This document shows, piece by piece, positions 40,147 to 49,695 of a stretch of 64,000 nt of DNA. A program made the translations under genes and the position numbers. Within the stretch, counting starts at the first letter, position 1; every line of letters starts with the position of its first letter. The notes beneath the pieces are model-generated. The model made no database searches. It saw only the letters and a list, made by a program, of their open reading frames with translations, and was not told where the DNA came from. The stretch is from Rhizobium skierniewicense. Its GTDB lineage: Bacteria > Pseudomonadota > Alphaproteobacteria > Rhizobiales > Rhizobiaceae. The stretch is taken from positions 37,782-101,781 of the forward strand of contig NZ_JACIDV010000016.1 of the NCBI RefSeq assembly GCF_014196515.1, read 5' to 3'.

Positions 40147-40833
40147 TCAGGCGCGCTGGACGACTGACAACACGCGCTCGCGGGTGGCGAACCACTCTTC
40201 GGCATAATCGTCGTCTTTGTATTCGTCGAAATACGGCCCACCATCGGTGAAGTGGACGTTGTCGGCCTGCTCATTGTGCTCATACTCATTGACGAGCCAG
40301 TTCCAAGTCTTCGGAATTTCGCCGATCAGCTCTTCCGATTCCAGCCACTTGAACTGGTGCAGCTCGAGACCTGTGGCCGTGTTGACATAGTCCTTCGTCA
40401 GGGTTTTGCACTTGGCGTTGTTGAAGAGAATGAAGCTGGACCAGTTCTTCTTTTCATATTTCGTCTGGGTCTGACCCAAAAACTTGGTTTCGACCTTCGG
40501 CACATAGTCGTGCTTCACGCACATCGCAGCGTAGCGGTCATCGCGTAGCTCCCAGAGCTTGGCGATATCGGTGCGCATCAGCATGTCGCAATCTGCAAAG
40601 ATCGCCCATCCCTCGAAGTCGCACAGATACGGCACCAGGAAACGCGAAAAGGAGAACTCGGTGGACTGCAACTGATTGCGTTCGCGCGTAAAGACGCCCT
40701 CGAGATTGTTCAGCGCGATCGGCATGAACTCAACCGGAATAGAGCTCTTCTCCTGAATGCTCTGGCAAAAGACGTGATAGGCAACGACTTCCTTGCTGTC
40801 GAAGCCGATAAAAATGCGTGCCTTGTCGGTCAT
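40147..40833 (-). CDS. Glycosyltransferase, GT8-like nucleotide-sugar fold
   Basis: 228 aa from MTDKARIFIGFDSKEV, with GGGAG five bases upstream. The Rossmann-like start (ARIFIGFDSKEVVAYHVF) and the metal-binding DxD-type triad in WAIFADCDMLM near residue 90 are the hallmarks of a GT-A nucleotide-diphospho-sugar transferase. Later SSFILFNNAKC and KTWNWLVNEYEH resemble the acceptor side of GT8 proteins. Cytosolic, no signal. Donor and acceptor are unknown; LPS or exopolysaccharide is the usual guess in rhizobia. Converges with the GT29-like gene and is transcribed away from tuf copy 2 terminator. Confidence 0.65.
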   Translation of the reverse strand: MTDKARIFIGFDSKEVVAYHVFCQSIQEKSSIPVEFMPIALNNLEGVFTRERNQLQSTEFSFSRFLVPYLCDFEGWAIFADCDMLMRTDIAKLWELRDDRYAAMCVKHDYVPKVETKFLGQTQTKYEKKNWSSFILFNNAKCKTLTKDYVNTATGLELHQFKWLESEELIGEIPKTWNWLVNEYEHNEQADNVHFTDGGPYFDEYKDDDYAEEWFATRERVLSVVQRA

Positions 40834-41015
40834 ATTGACTCCCATCAATACCATAAATGAGTGTTCTTATCGCGAAACTGTCCGTCGCGATGAATCGAAT
40901 TTCGATAGCGGAAACTATACGACAATAGTCGACAATATAGAGGCGAATGGTTGGAAACGCATATTTTTGAGCGAATCCACATCATTTTTGAGTGCGCTCT
41001 GTCTCCAAAAACGAA

Positions 41016-41043
41016 AAAACCCCGCCATCTCTGGCGGGGTTTT
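41016..41043 (-). terminator. Rho-independent terminator of tuf copy 2
   Basis: Perfect 11-bp stem AAAACCCCGCC / GGCGGGGTTTT with a 6-base loop; minus strand continues with T-rich sequence. About 130 bases after the tuf stop. Confidence 0.92.
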
Positions 41044-41065
41044 ATCAATCCCGTAAGGGAAAGAG

Positions 41066-41098
41066 TTACTCGACGATCGAAGTGGCGATGCCGACGCC
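41066..41098 (-). pseudogene. Remnant of a tuf 3' end
   Basis: On the minus strand this reads GVGIATSIVE then TAA, very close to the EF-Tu C-terminus [10 protein letters not shown]. The last five codons are identical in DNA to tuf copy 1. Upstream similarity stops quickly. It lies between the present tuf stop and the tuf terminator, so it looks like the old end of this tuf gene, stranded when the gene was replaced by conversion or duplication. Confidence 0.55.
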
Positions 41099-41174
41099 GT
41101 TCACGAAACCGCGCTTGCGCGCCGTTTCGTTACTTTGAGTGCCGTCGGCAGGCTTTCGCCATCGCTAACGATTG

Positions 41175-42350
<1,176 letters not shown>

Positions 42351-42710
42351 GTGAATTGCTTCCTGTGAACGTGAAGTCGTTGTCCCGGCGAACCGGTTTG
42401 GTGTCGCCGTTTAAGGCTTTGCAAGCGAATGCGCAAGACTTAATTGCGAGCGCACCTGTTGCGCTACCAAAAGCGACATGATGCGCCTCATATGGTGCGC
42501 GGACCTCTCACCGTCAACGTCACTCCTTCATGTAGAGGATGCTTGTATGATCGAACACGGAGTCTTTACGTCGATGTGATTCCTGTCATATTGACAGCAA
42601 GGCCACACTTTGGGGGACAAGGTGGCAGATCGCGCTCGCGCCGCAATCGCATATCCGCTTCTCGCCGTCTTCTCCCGCGGCACCCATTCTCATCCGCTTC
42701 GGGACCTACT
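42351..42710 (+). other. 360-base divergent region tuf2 / yjbE-like gene
   Basis: Contains the tuf2 promoter candidate and a leader for the TerC/YjbE-type gene. The leader has several GC-rich repeats but I could not match it to the yybP-ykoY manganese riboswitch that often precedes such genes. No gene is seen. Confidence 0.45.
42409..42436 (-). promoter_or_regulatory. Candidate promoter of tuf copy 2
   Basis: Minus strand TTGCGC, 16 bases, TTAAAC, about 60 bases before the tuf ATG; resembles the tRNA-Trp promoter candidate. Confidence 0.4.
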
Positions 42711-43340
42711 ATGGAAATTTTTACGGCTGCCGGTTTTACGGCGTTTCTTCAAGTCATTGCCATTGACCTCGTTCTGGCAGGCGACAATGCCATTGTGATT
42801 GGCCTCGCCGCAGCGGGCCTGCCAGCGCATATGCGCAGAAAGGCGATCCTCGTCGGCATTATCGCGGCCACCGTTCTGCGCATCACATTTGCAGCTGTAA
42901 CCGTTCAGTTGCTCGCCGTCGTCGGCCTCCAGCTTTTTGGTGGTCTGCTTCTGGCTTGGGTTTGCTGGAAAATGTGGACCGAATTGCGTGCGCAGAGCAA
43001 CACCGCAGGTGAAGTCGAGAATGAAGAGGTTGACCTGACCAAAGGCAACAAGACCTTCGCTCAGGCCGCCCTGCAGATCGTCATCGCCGATGTCTCCATG
43101 TCACTTGACAACGTGCTTGCCGTCGCTGGTGCTGCGCAAGACCACGTCACGGTGTTGATCATCGGACTTGTTGTCTCCATCGCGCTCATGGGTCTCGCAG
43201 CCAATTTGGTAGCCAAGCTTCTACACCGTTATCAATGGATTTCGTATGTCGGCTTGCTTGTCATCGTCTACGTCGCACTCAATATGCTCTATCATGGCGC
43301 CGTCGAAGTGTGGCCTTACGTCCAACCTTATCTCAGCTGA
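42711..43340 (+). CDS. TerC/YjbE-family integral membrane protein
   Basis: 209 aa from MEIFTAAGFTAFLQVIAIDL. About seven membrane helices. The two acidic helix motifs of the TerC fold are present: DLVLAGDNAIVIGLA and, in the second repeat, DVSMSLDNVLAVAGAA. In related bacteria such proteins export manganese or help load metals onto exported enzymes. The ribosome site is weak (GGGAC). A longer frame upstream lacks family features. Divergent from tuf2 and followed by a terminator. Confidence 0.85.
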   Translation: MEIFTAAGFTAFLQVIAIDLVLAGDNAIVIGLAAAGLPAHMRRKAILVGIIAATVLRITFAAVTVQLLAVVGLQLFGGLLLAWVCWKMWTELRAQSNTAGEVENEEVDLTKGNKTFAQAALQIVIADVSMSLDNVLAVAGAAQDHVTVLIIGLVVSIALMGLAANLVAKLLHRYQWISYVGLLVIVYVALNMLYHGAVEVWPYVQPYLS

Positions 43341-43360
43341 CCACGATCAACCTCCCCTAT

Positions 43361-43395
43361 CAAAATCCCGGAAATCCTGTATTTTCGGGATTTTG
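43361..43395 (+). terminator. Terminator after the TerC/YjbE-type gene
   Basis: 10-bp stem CAAAATCCCG / CGGGATTTTG with a 15-base loop, 20 bases after the stop, ending in TTTTG. Confidence 0.75.
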
Positions 43396-43561
43396 CATTT
43401 CGAGTGAGCAGCTTAAATCGCCACCCGTCGCGCAGTCACTCGTCACGCCCACCAGAGGCCTTATAAATCGCCCATAGCTTTTCATGGTTGCCGTCAGTTT
43501 AAGGCAAGCTTAAGCAGTCATGACTTTGGACACAATAATAATGATAAAGGTTGTCTGAACA

Positions 43562-43678
43562 ATGGCTTATGATTGGTCTGGCGGGCGTGTCCGTCAGTTT
43601 CGCAGGCTGAAACTCGCAATGGTGGTCGGCACTGTTTTCCTGGTGGTGCTGCTTGTTGGACAATTCTGGAGCAGCTGA
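43562..43678 (+). CDS. Small 38-aa single-helix membrane protein
   Basis: A short frame beginning MAYDWSGGRVRQFRRLKLAM and continuing with a 20-residue hydrophobic helix (VVGTVFLVVLLVGQFW). The positive cluster before the helix predicts an N-in topology. AAAGG stands about 11 bases upstream. The sequence composition (charged start, hydrophobic core, clean stop) suggests a real small protein rather than chance. Function unknown; no neighbour gives a clue. Confidence 0.55.
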   Translation: MAYDWSGGRVRQFRRLKLAMVVGTVFLVVLLVGQFWSS

Positions 43679-43725
43679 GTCATCAGCAAGATCGCACCTG
43701 CGACGTCCTCACACTTTGATGTGCA

Positions 43726-44139
43726 CTAAAGTGCCGTTGCTGGGACGTTTCCATTCGATGCATCGGCATTTGTCGGGCAAGGGCTATCAAAGACGACGCC
43801 GCTAAAAAGCGTCGCAACGCCGTCAACATAACGGTAGCATTTTCCGATTTCTGTAATTTTAGCAAAGGATTCGCCACGGCGAATGCGATAGACCATTTCG
43901 AACGGTTCGCCGGAAAGAACGGAATTTTTAATGCCCTGAACCACATGCGGCTGGTCGTCTTCATGGATGAGTGGCATCATGCGTTCCACCGGCAACCCGG
44001 CATCAAGCTCATCCGGAGCGAAGCCCATGATCATCGCGAAGGCTTCATCTGCCCAAAACAGGTTCTGCTGAAGATCCCAGACGTAAAATCCACCAAGGCT
44101 CATCGAAACATAACGTTGCAAAGGTGCGCTTTCAGTCAT
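43726..44139 (-). CDS. PAS-domain protein
   Basis: 137 aa, almost wholly one PAS fold of the PAS_3 type: GGFYVWDLQQNLFWADEAFA, IMGFAPDEL, then IHEDDQPHVVQGIKNSVLSG and MVYRIRRGE. No kinase, cyclase or HTH output domain is attached, so it would act as a stand-alone sensor or partner. Start at MTESAPLQRY with AGGA nearby; a longer frame adds 20 residues. A 12-base perfect palindrome lies 27 bases upstream. Ligand unknown. Confidence 0.8.
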   Translation of the reverse strand: MTESAPLQRYVSMSLGGFYVWDLQQNLFWADEAFAMIMGFAPDELDAGLPVERMMPLIHEDDQPHVVQGIKNSVLSGEPFEMVYRIRRGESFAKITEIGKCYRYVDGVATLFSGVVFDSPCPTNADASNGNVPATAL

Positions 44140-44500
44140 TTTCAATCCTGGGTATTTTTTTAGACAATATGCATATTTTGAGGTATCTGGAAACCGCAAA
44201 ATAGGGCGAAACTGTGTTTTTTCAGTGAATCGTTGGCAGGGATGATTGGATCTAATCCGCTGGCTAGCTTTTTAACCTCGTGAGCAATGAGATTTACGCT
44301 CGATGGATAAGCGCACTGGTATCGTGTCGGGGTTGGCCGAAGTCCCGAGTCTCGCTTAAGATTTGGCACCCCACGCGGCGACCGAGACCGAGCACATCAC
44401 CGGCGCTTGGGCGGGTTTGAAAGCAGGTGATGCCGCCGAGTTGGAACAATGAACGCACCACATCGGAGTGATCCGATTCGCTGCCAGTGACGGAGATTGT
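44140..44500 (-). other. 361-base spacer between the PAS gene and tRNA-Gly
   Basis: No gene is supported. It contains the palindrome AATATGCATATT at 44166-44177 close to the PAS gene and otherwise unremarkable GC-rich sequence after tRNA-Gly. No clear terminator for the tRNA pair was found. Confidence 0.45.
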
Positions 44501-44574
44501 TGGAGCGGGTAGCGGGAATCGAACCCGCGTATTCAGCTTGGAAGGCTGCTGCTCTACCATTGAGCTATACCCGC
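44501..44574 (-). tRNA. trnG: tRNA-Gly (TCC)
   Basis: 74-base cloverleaf with encoded CCA. Acceptor GCGGGTA pairs with TACCCGC; D arm GCTCAATGGTAGAGC; anticodon loop CTTCCAA gives TCC; T arm GGTTCGATTCC. 25 bases downstream of tRNA-Tyr, same transcript. Confidence 0.97.
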
Positions 44575-44599
44575 GGTGGTGAGTTCGATCCGTGCAGAA

Positions 44600-44684
44600 T
44601 GGTGGAGGAAGTTGGATTTGAACCAACGTAGGCTGAGCCAACGGATTTACAGTCCGTCCCCTTTAACCACTCGGGCATTCCTCC
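44600..44684 (-). tRNA. trnY: tRNA-Tyr (GTA)
   Basis: 85-base class II tRNA with a long variable arm and encoded CCA. Acceptor GGAGGAA pairs with TTCCTCC; anticodon loop CTGTAAA gives GTA. Preceded by a strong promoter candidate. Confidence 0.97.
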
Positions 44685-44986
44685 AGTATTCTGCGAGGAT
44701 CAAGCGACCAAGCTTAACCAGATTTCCGAGGGCGGCACGTTGCCGTTTCGTCGTCTGTGGCCGCGTATATGACTGCCCTCGCCGCGTCTGTCAACACGAT
44801 GTGTGACGAAAATTTGCGAAAAACGCGAACAGAGTCATAGGCCTGTGGATTACACCGGACCGGCCTATGGAGACGACGGCAGATTTATATCGAGCCTTTG
44901 CCAAAACGGTAAAAACTGTATCTTCATCTTGAGTGCCAGCGGTCTGAGGGACTGGTGCTGGCGCGTTGCTGACGATATAAGACGGC
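44685..44986. other. 302-base divergent region tRNA-Tyr / rlmB
   Basis: Holds the tRNA-Tyr promoter (44766-44794) and, on the other side, an rlmB leader in which no clear promoter was identified. No gene is seen. Confidence 0.5.
44766..44794 (-). promoter_or_regulatory. Sigma-70-type promoter of tRNA-Tyr/tRNA-Gly
   Basis: Minus strand perfect TTGACA, 17 bases, CATATA, followed by about 75 bases to the tRNA-Tyr 5' end. The best promoter match seen in the window. Confidence 0.65.
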
Positions 44987-45868
44987 ATGAGCAAAGACGA
45001 TCCCAACGAAAAATCCACTCGCGACACACACTATGCAACGCTGCGCCGTCAGGTCCGCGATGCCAAGAGAGAACGTGGCGAAATTCCCACTCCGGCTTTT
45101 CAGAAGCGCAAGCCTCGTGGCGGCGAAGACTGGAAAGCGCCCCAACTGGCGCCTGATCAGGTCCATCTTTATGGTCTGCACACCGTTCGCGCGGCCCTGG
45201 CCAACAAGGAACGCCAGATCGTCAAGTTGTCGGTGACCATGAACGCGCTCGCTCGTCTGGAGATCGGCACGGCGGAAGAACAATCCTTTCCGGTTGAGAT
45301 GGTGTCACCGCAGGATATCGACAAGGTTCTCGGTCCCGATGCCATCCACCAAGGTGTGATGCTGGAAACCAAACCCCTCCCCATGCGCAAGCTTTCGGCG
45401 CTGAAGGACAGCCCTCTCATTCTGGTGCTGGATCAGGTGACCGACCCCCACAATGTCGGCGCCATCATGCGTTCGGCTGTCGCCTTCAATGCGGGCGCGC
45501 TGATCACCACGATGCGTCACAGCCCGACCGAGTCGGGTGTCCTGGCGAAATCCGCGTCCGGTGCGCTCGAAATGATTCCCTATATTCAGGTCACCAATCT
45601 GGCCGATGCGCTGGGCGAGTTGCACAAGCTCGGCTTTACCTCGATTGGTTTGGACTCGGAAGGCCCTGCCCCCATCGAGCAGACATTCAGCGGCAACAAG
45701 ATCGCTCTGGTTCTCGGTGCTGAAGGCAAGGGCTTGCGTCAGAAAACACGCGAGACCGTTTCTGCATTGGCACGGCTGGATATGCCGGGCGAGATCAAGT
45801 CGCTCAATGTATCGAATGCGGCGGCCATCGCGCTTTATGCGACCGGTCAGTTTCTGGCCAAGACATAA
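44987..45868 (+). CDS. rlmB: 23S rRNA 2'-O-methyltransferase, RlmB/TrmH family
   Basis: SPOUT-class S-adenosylmethionine-dependent ribose methyltransferase; the E. coli enzyme modifies G2251 in the P loop of 23S rRNA. 293 aa. A charged N-terminal extension (about 50 residues) precedes the substrate-binding domain (LYGLHTVRAALANKERQIVK). The knotted SPOUT motifs are complete: DQVTDPHNVGAIMRSAVAF, LVLGAEGKGLRQKT and SLNVSNAAAIALYA. Start choice is tentative, with only a weak GACGG site. The thioesterase gene begins 33 bases on. RlmB versus another TrmH-family member is inferred from length and N-terminal domain. Confidence 0.88.
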   Translation: MSKDDPNEKSTRDTHYATLRRQVRDAKRERGEIPTPAFQKRKPRGGEDWKAPQLAPDQVHLYGLHTVRAALANKERQIVKLSVTMNALARLEIGTAEEQSFPVEMVSPQDIDKVLGPDAIHQGVMLETKPLPMRKLSALKDSPLILVLDQVTDPHNVGAIMRSAVAFNAGALITTMRHSPTESGVLAKSASGALEMIPYIQVTNLADALGELHKLGFTSIGLDSEGPAPIEQTFSGNKIALVLGAEGKGLRQKTRETVSALARLDMPGEIKSLNVSNAAAIALYATGQFLAKT

Positions 45869-45901
45869 CCCCTTCTCGACCAACCGTTCATTGGAGAACC
45901 C

Positions 45902-46288
45902 ATGCCAGACACGATCAAACCGACCGGCGAACTCACGCTTCGCACACTCGCCATGCCAGCGGATGCAAATCCGGCAGGCGATATCTTCGGCGGTTGGGTC
46001 ATGTCGCAGATGGACTTGGCAAGCGGCATTCGCGCCGCTGAACGGGCGCGCTGTCGCGTGGTGACGGCAGCGGTCAAGGAGATGGCGTTCGAGCTTCCCG
46101 TCAAGATCGGCGATACCATGTCCATTTACACGGAGATCACCCGTGTCGGACGCACCTCGATCACGCTGACCGTTGAAGCCTGGGCGCAGCGGTCCCGCTA
46201 CGACGCGCTTGAAAAAGTGACCGCCGGCACCTTCATCATGGTCGCGATGGATGAGCACGGAAAGCCTACGCCCATTTCGAAGGCGTGA
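45902..46288 (+). CDS. Acyl-CoA thioesterase, YciA-type hotdog
   Basis: 128 aa. Single hotdog domain hydrolysing acyl-CoA. Motif DIFGGWVMSQMDLASGIRAA holds the conserved Asn/Asp region of the active site; further on EMAFELPVKIGDTMSIYTEI and AGTFIMVAMDEHGKP fit YciA/acyl-CoA hydrolases. TTGGAGAACC precedes the ATG. Cytosolic. May share a transcript with rlmB. Confidence 0.88.
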   Translation: MPDTIKPTGELTLRTLAMPADANPAGDIFGGWVMSQMDLASGIRAAERARCRVVTAAVKEMAFELPVKIGDTMSIYTEITRVGRTSITLTVEAWAQRSRYDALEKVTAGTFIMVAMDEHGKPTPISKA

Positions 46289-46311
46289 TCTGAGGACAGA
46301 TGTCAACCTCT

Positions 46312-47493
46312 TCAGACCTTGAGATAGGCTGACGATCTGTCGAAGCTGAGCCCCGGAAACACGCTGTTTGTAAGGGCGTCCGCACCCACATCGAATTGCC
46401 TGTAGAGCATGGCTGCAGCAAGTTCACGCACGTCACCGGTCGGCATCAGATCCCTGTTGTCGAGAAGTTTTCCATCCGAGAGCCCTGGCCAGTTGCCCAG
46501 CACGCGACCTCCGTCGATACCGCCACCGGCGAGGATCGCCAGACCGCCGGTGCCGTGGTCTGTTCCACCGGTACCGTTTTCGCGAACCGTGCGCCCGAAT
46601 TCCGTCATGGCCAACACCACCGTCTTTTTCCAAACGTCCGGCCCGAGCGATTCTTTCAGTGCCATTAATGCGATGGTCAAATCCTTGACCGTGCGCGCAA
46701 ACTGGCCTTTCTGGCCCGCATGCGTATCCCAGCCATCGACGGAAAAGGCAGCGATGCGATAATCCTCGCGCAACAGCCCGCCGGCAAGCCTGGCGACGTC
46801 GCGAATGCCCTCACCGCGCTTCTGATCCTGAAACAACTGCTCAGCAGACATGTCCGTGCGCAAGGCTTCCGCCAGCACGCGGTTGAAATCCGGGTCGTTG
46901 GCGTAGAGCCGTTTGAAGAAGGCAACGTCGTCAGCGCCCATGGTCATATCGGACGTGGATGCCCAGACATCGGCTTCGTTCGGACCTGACAGGAGAAGCT
47001 CCATGGATGTCTTGATGTCGATGGCCTTGCGATCGTTGGACCGTGGGATGCTGGATAGCGCCCGGTTCAGCCATCCCGTACGTTCACCGTGAACGTGGTT
47101 GGCGCCGCTTTCGAGAATGTCCTGTCCGTCGAAGTGGCTGCGTTCATCCCGGTAAGGGGTGGAGACCGCGTGAACGAAGGCAAGTTCCCTGCTTTGCCAC
47201 AGCGGCATCAACGGCTGGGCAGCCGGGTTCAGACCGAAGTGGCCGTCGAGATCGATAAGACCCGTGTCCGGCGTCAGCGCCAAAGTCGGGCGAAAACCGG
47301 CAAAGGCCGTTTCACCATAGGGCTGAACGAGATCGAGCCCGTCCATAGCGCCGCGCAGAATGATCGTGACGAACCTGTTATCGCCGGGCATGGCAGCAAA
47401 ACTGACAGGAGAGAACGCTGGCAATGCCGCTGCGCAGCACGCCATCGCCAGAAAACTGCGTCGGCTGATCAGCATATCCTGAGACAAAGCCAT
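46312..47493 (-). CDS. DUF1501 domain protein, Tat-exported
   Basis: 393 aa. Tat-like signal SRRSFLAMACCAAALPAFSP. The DUF1501 sulfatase/phosphatase-like fold shows FVTIILRGAMDGLDLVQPYG, RSHFDGQDILESG, DGWDTHAG and AMTEFGRTVRENGTGGTDHG, the last being the metal-site-like DHG of this family. AGGAGG is contained in the last codons of the DUF1800 gene; spacing (7 bases) favours the second of two tandem ATGs. Exported partner of the DUF1800 protein. Biochemical function is not known for the family. Confidence 0.87.
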   Translation of the reverse strand: MALSQDMLISRRSFLAMACCAAALPAFSPVSFAAMPGDNRFVTIILRGAMDGLDLVQPYGETAFAGFRPTLALTPDTGLIDLDGHFGLNPAAQPLMPLWQSRELAFVHAVSTPYRDERSHFDGQDILESGANHVHGERTGWLNRALSSIPRSNDRKAIDIKTSMELLLSGPNEADVWASTSDMTMGADDVAFFKRLYANDPDFNRVLAEALRTDMSAEQLFQDQKRGEGIRDVARLAGGLLREDYRIAAFSVDGWDTHAGQKGQFARTVKDLTIALMALKESLGPDVWKKTVVLAMTEFGRTVRENGTGGTDHGTGGLAILAGGGIDGGRVLGNWPGLSDGKLLDNRDLMPTGDVRELAAAMLYRQFDVGADALTNSVFPGLSFDRSSAYLKV

Positions 47494-47497
47494 CATC

Positions 47498-49042
47498 CTA
47501 CCTCCTGTTGAATTCGGGCGAAGACAGTGCGAGCGTCATGCCGCTGACACGGCTGGGCGCTTGGGTGACGACGCGAATGGTATCGTCGCGCGCCATCTCT
47601 GCCATCGCCACTTCCAGAAGCCGCTTCGGCTCCATGTCACCACCCAGTGAGCTTGATGCTTTGCGAGCCCAAAGGATACGCTCGCTCATCTGACTGGGGG
47701 ACAACCAGGATGCGACACCCTCTTCGAAGCCTGCCGGGCTCGGCGGCTGCCACACCGGCTGTCCCATGCGCCTGAGGGAAGCGAGCGTCAGAACCCGCGC
47801 GAGGCTCTGCTTGGGTTTCGGCTTCTGGAGCGGCGGCTGAGCGTCCGTCTTCATATCGGATGCAGGCCTGTCCATCGTCATGTGGGGACTGTCCGGCATG
47901 CCCGTGCTACTGTCGTCCTTTGTCTCTAGTGGCATTGGCGCAGCAGTCGGCGCGACTTCGTTATCACCGGTTGGAGACAATCGTTCCTGCCAGTTCTTGT
48001 GGGTGATCCCGAAGGCCCGCAGCCCGGAAACGACATAGTCGAACGGCAATTTCATTTTCCGGCCCGGCTCGGCCCATGCACGGGGATGATTGAGCATGGC
48101 GGCATAGACTTTCACAAGGTTGCCCTTGCTTGCCTTCCACTCATCGACCATGGCAGCCAGCACATCCGGCGGCACGTCATCGGCGATGAAGTGCGCCGCC
48201 AGCTTGCGACACACATGAACCGCCGTCTCCGGTCGCGTCGCCAGGTCATCCAGCATATCGAGACAATCATCTGCCGTGCGCTGGTCACCACCATAGGAAA
48301 CGCCCAGCACCTTGATCTGACCCGGTTCTGCCATGCCGGGACGAAACAGCATCTCGTTTCGGTCATCCACCGTCATGCCCGTCAGAACGAGTGCGGCAGA
48401 GCGCACATCGGCCTGGGTGTAGCCACTGCCTGCCCCCATCGTATGGAGTTCAAGCAATTCCCGACCGAGATTTTCATTGAGGCCGCGCTTGCCCTTTGCG
48501 GCCGCCGCCGATCCCGGGCCCGTCGAGCGGTTCTGATCCAGATAGATCAACATGGCGGGATGCAGCACCGCTGCCTGTAAGAGATTGCGGAAAGGGCCAG
48601 CCAGATGTGGCCGGATTGCCTCCACCTCGTAAAGCGGGGTAACGAGGCGCATCGGCACGGCCTTGCGGGCATTGACGGAGAAGTGGTCCACCCAAAACGA
48701 GGCGAGCCGCTCGTGGAAGCCGTAAGGTGAGAAGACCGCCTGCATGACCCTTGCCATGCTGTCGCGCTGGAAACTCTGCTCGGCCTTCTGTTGGATCAGC
48801 TTGCGGCCATCGCGATCCAGTTCGCCGCCATTTTTACCGGCACTGGTCGCAACAAGCCTGTCTGCGAGGTCGTCGGATCGCTGTCGCGCTTCGAACGCTC
48901 CTCCGACGGGGAAAAACGGTTCTTTCAATGGTGCATCAGCAAGCTGTACCAGCAGGTCGTCCGGATTCCGGTTCAGTACCTGGCCGGGTGAAAGCCCATA
49001 GCCATAGCGGATCGCCGCCATCGTTGGAGAAAATGAAGCCAT
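47498..49042 (-). CDS. DUF1800 domain protein
   Basis: 514 aa from MASFSPTMAAIRYGYGLSPG, with GGAG eight bases upstream. DUF1800 signatures: FGFHERLASFWVDHF-type segment (YGFHERLASFWVDHFSVNAR) and NENLGRELLELHTMG followed by GSGYTQADVRSAALVLTG. A Pro/Met-rich low-complexity insert lies about residues 340-400 (DSPHMTMDRPASDMKTDAQP). No typical signal peptide, although its DUF1501 partner is exported. The pair is translationally coupled. Family function unknown; the pair is widespread and often seen in cell-surface contexts. Confidence 0.87.
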   Translation of the reverse strand: MASFSPTMAAIRYGYGLSPGQVLNRNPDDLLVQLADAPLKEPFFPVGGAFEARQRSDDLADRLVATSAGKNGGELDRDGRKLIQQKAEQSFQRDSMARVMQAVFSPYGFHERLASFWVDHFSVNARKAVPMRLVTPLYEVEAIRPHLAGPFRNLLQAAVLHPAMLIYLDQNRSTGPGSAAAAKGKRGLNENLGRELLELHTMGAGSGYTQADVRSAALVLTGMTVDDRNEMLFRPGMAEPGQIKVLGVSYGGDQRTADDCLDMLDDLATRPETAVHVCRKLAAHFIADDVPPDVLAAMVDEWKASKGNLVKVYAAMLNHPRAWAEPGRKMKLPFDYVVSGLRAFGITHKNWQERLSPTGDNEVAPTAAPMPLETKDDSSTGMPDSPHMTMDRPASDMKTDAQPPLQKPKPKQSLARVLTLASLRRMGQPVWQPPSPAGFEEGVASWLSPSQMSERILWARKASSSLGGDMEPKRLLEVAMAEMARDDTIRVVTQAPSRVSGMTLALSSPEFNRR

Positions 49043-49206
49043 TTCCGGCACTCCTGCCAACAATAAGATGGTGCGAAAATCTCCTCCAATTCCGGCAAAA
49101 AAGCCGCGAAAGCATGGTCTTTTTCAGACATGGACAATTTGTAACGCACGGGATGAGCAGAATGTCGCGGTGACAACGCAATCGAACTGTGGCACTGAGT
49201 CTCGCC

Positions 49207-49611
49207 ATGAAGTTCGTTCGCAAAATCATGCAGGATCGCAGTTCGGCTGGCGCTGTCGCCATGCTGGCGCTTTTGCTGTTTTTGCTGCAGGGGCTTGCCA
49301 CCGGCGTTGCGAATGGCAGCATGGCCGCCACGGCACTGTCCGCAGATGACGTCATCTGTTCCAGCCACACTCCTGCAAGCGCGATCGACAAAAAGGATAC
49401 CGGCACCAAGGCTGCGGATAATTGCTGCGGTGCGCTCTGCCGCCTCGCTTCCGCGTCGGCCGTCGCCCTGCTGGTCACGTCGACCGAACTCACTGTCGGC
49501 ACCGTTCCAAAAACGGACGTCGCGTCGCTTCATCACGATGCTGGCCTTTTGCCTGCCCCGCCCAATCGCGAATCGCAACCGCGCGCCCCGCCGTTCAACC
49601 CGCAGTCCTGA
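49207..49611 (+). CDS. DUF2946-like small exported/membrane protein
   Basis: 134 aa. Basic N-terminus, then one hydrophobic helix (AGAVAMLALLLFLLQGLATG), then an exported-looking part with four cysteines: ICSSHTPA and ADNCCGALCRL. The CxxH plus CC..C pattern is like DUF2946 proteins, which often accompany copper or PepSY genes. The ATG at 49207 starts just before the basic stretch; a GTG six codons upstream is possible. Precedes the PepSY gene by 84 bases, probably in one transcript, and may serve metal binding at the membrane. Confidence 0.6.
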   Translation: MKFVRKIMQDRSSAGAVAMLALLLFLLQGLATGVANGSMAATALSADDVICSSHTPASAIDKKDTGTKAADNCCGALCRLASASAVALLVTSTELTVGTVPKTDVASLHHDAGLLPAPPNRESQPRAPPFNPQS

Positions 49612-49695
49612 GAGCACGAAACCGGCTTGAGACACGCGCTGCAACGCCGCGCGCCAGCTCTGGCCAAACATCTCATCGTCTTGCGGAGACATCTC

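Larger units (their letters stand above)
40834..41174 (-). other. Spacer between tuf copy 2 and the GT8-like gene
   Basis: Holds the tuf terminator (41016-41043) and, just before it, a fragment that reads like the last codons of a tuf gene (41066-41098). The remaining 180 bases up to the GT8-like ATG are AT-rich, with probable promoter sequence that I could not define. Confidence 0.5.

Noticed and set aside
42490..42710. yybP-ykoY manganese riboswitch before the TerC/YjbE-type gene
   Set aside because: Expected by context, but the GGGGAGUA-type signature and paired stems were not found by eye. A covariance-model search would settle it.
44294..44641. Open frame across tRNA-Gly and part of tRNA-Tyr on the minus strand
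   Set aside because: It runs through two certain tRNA genes and has no protein features.
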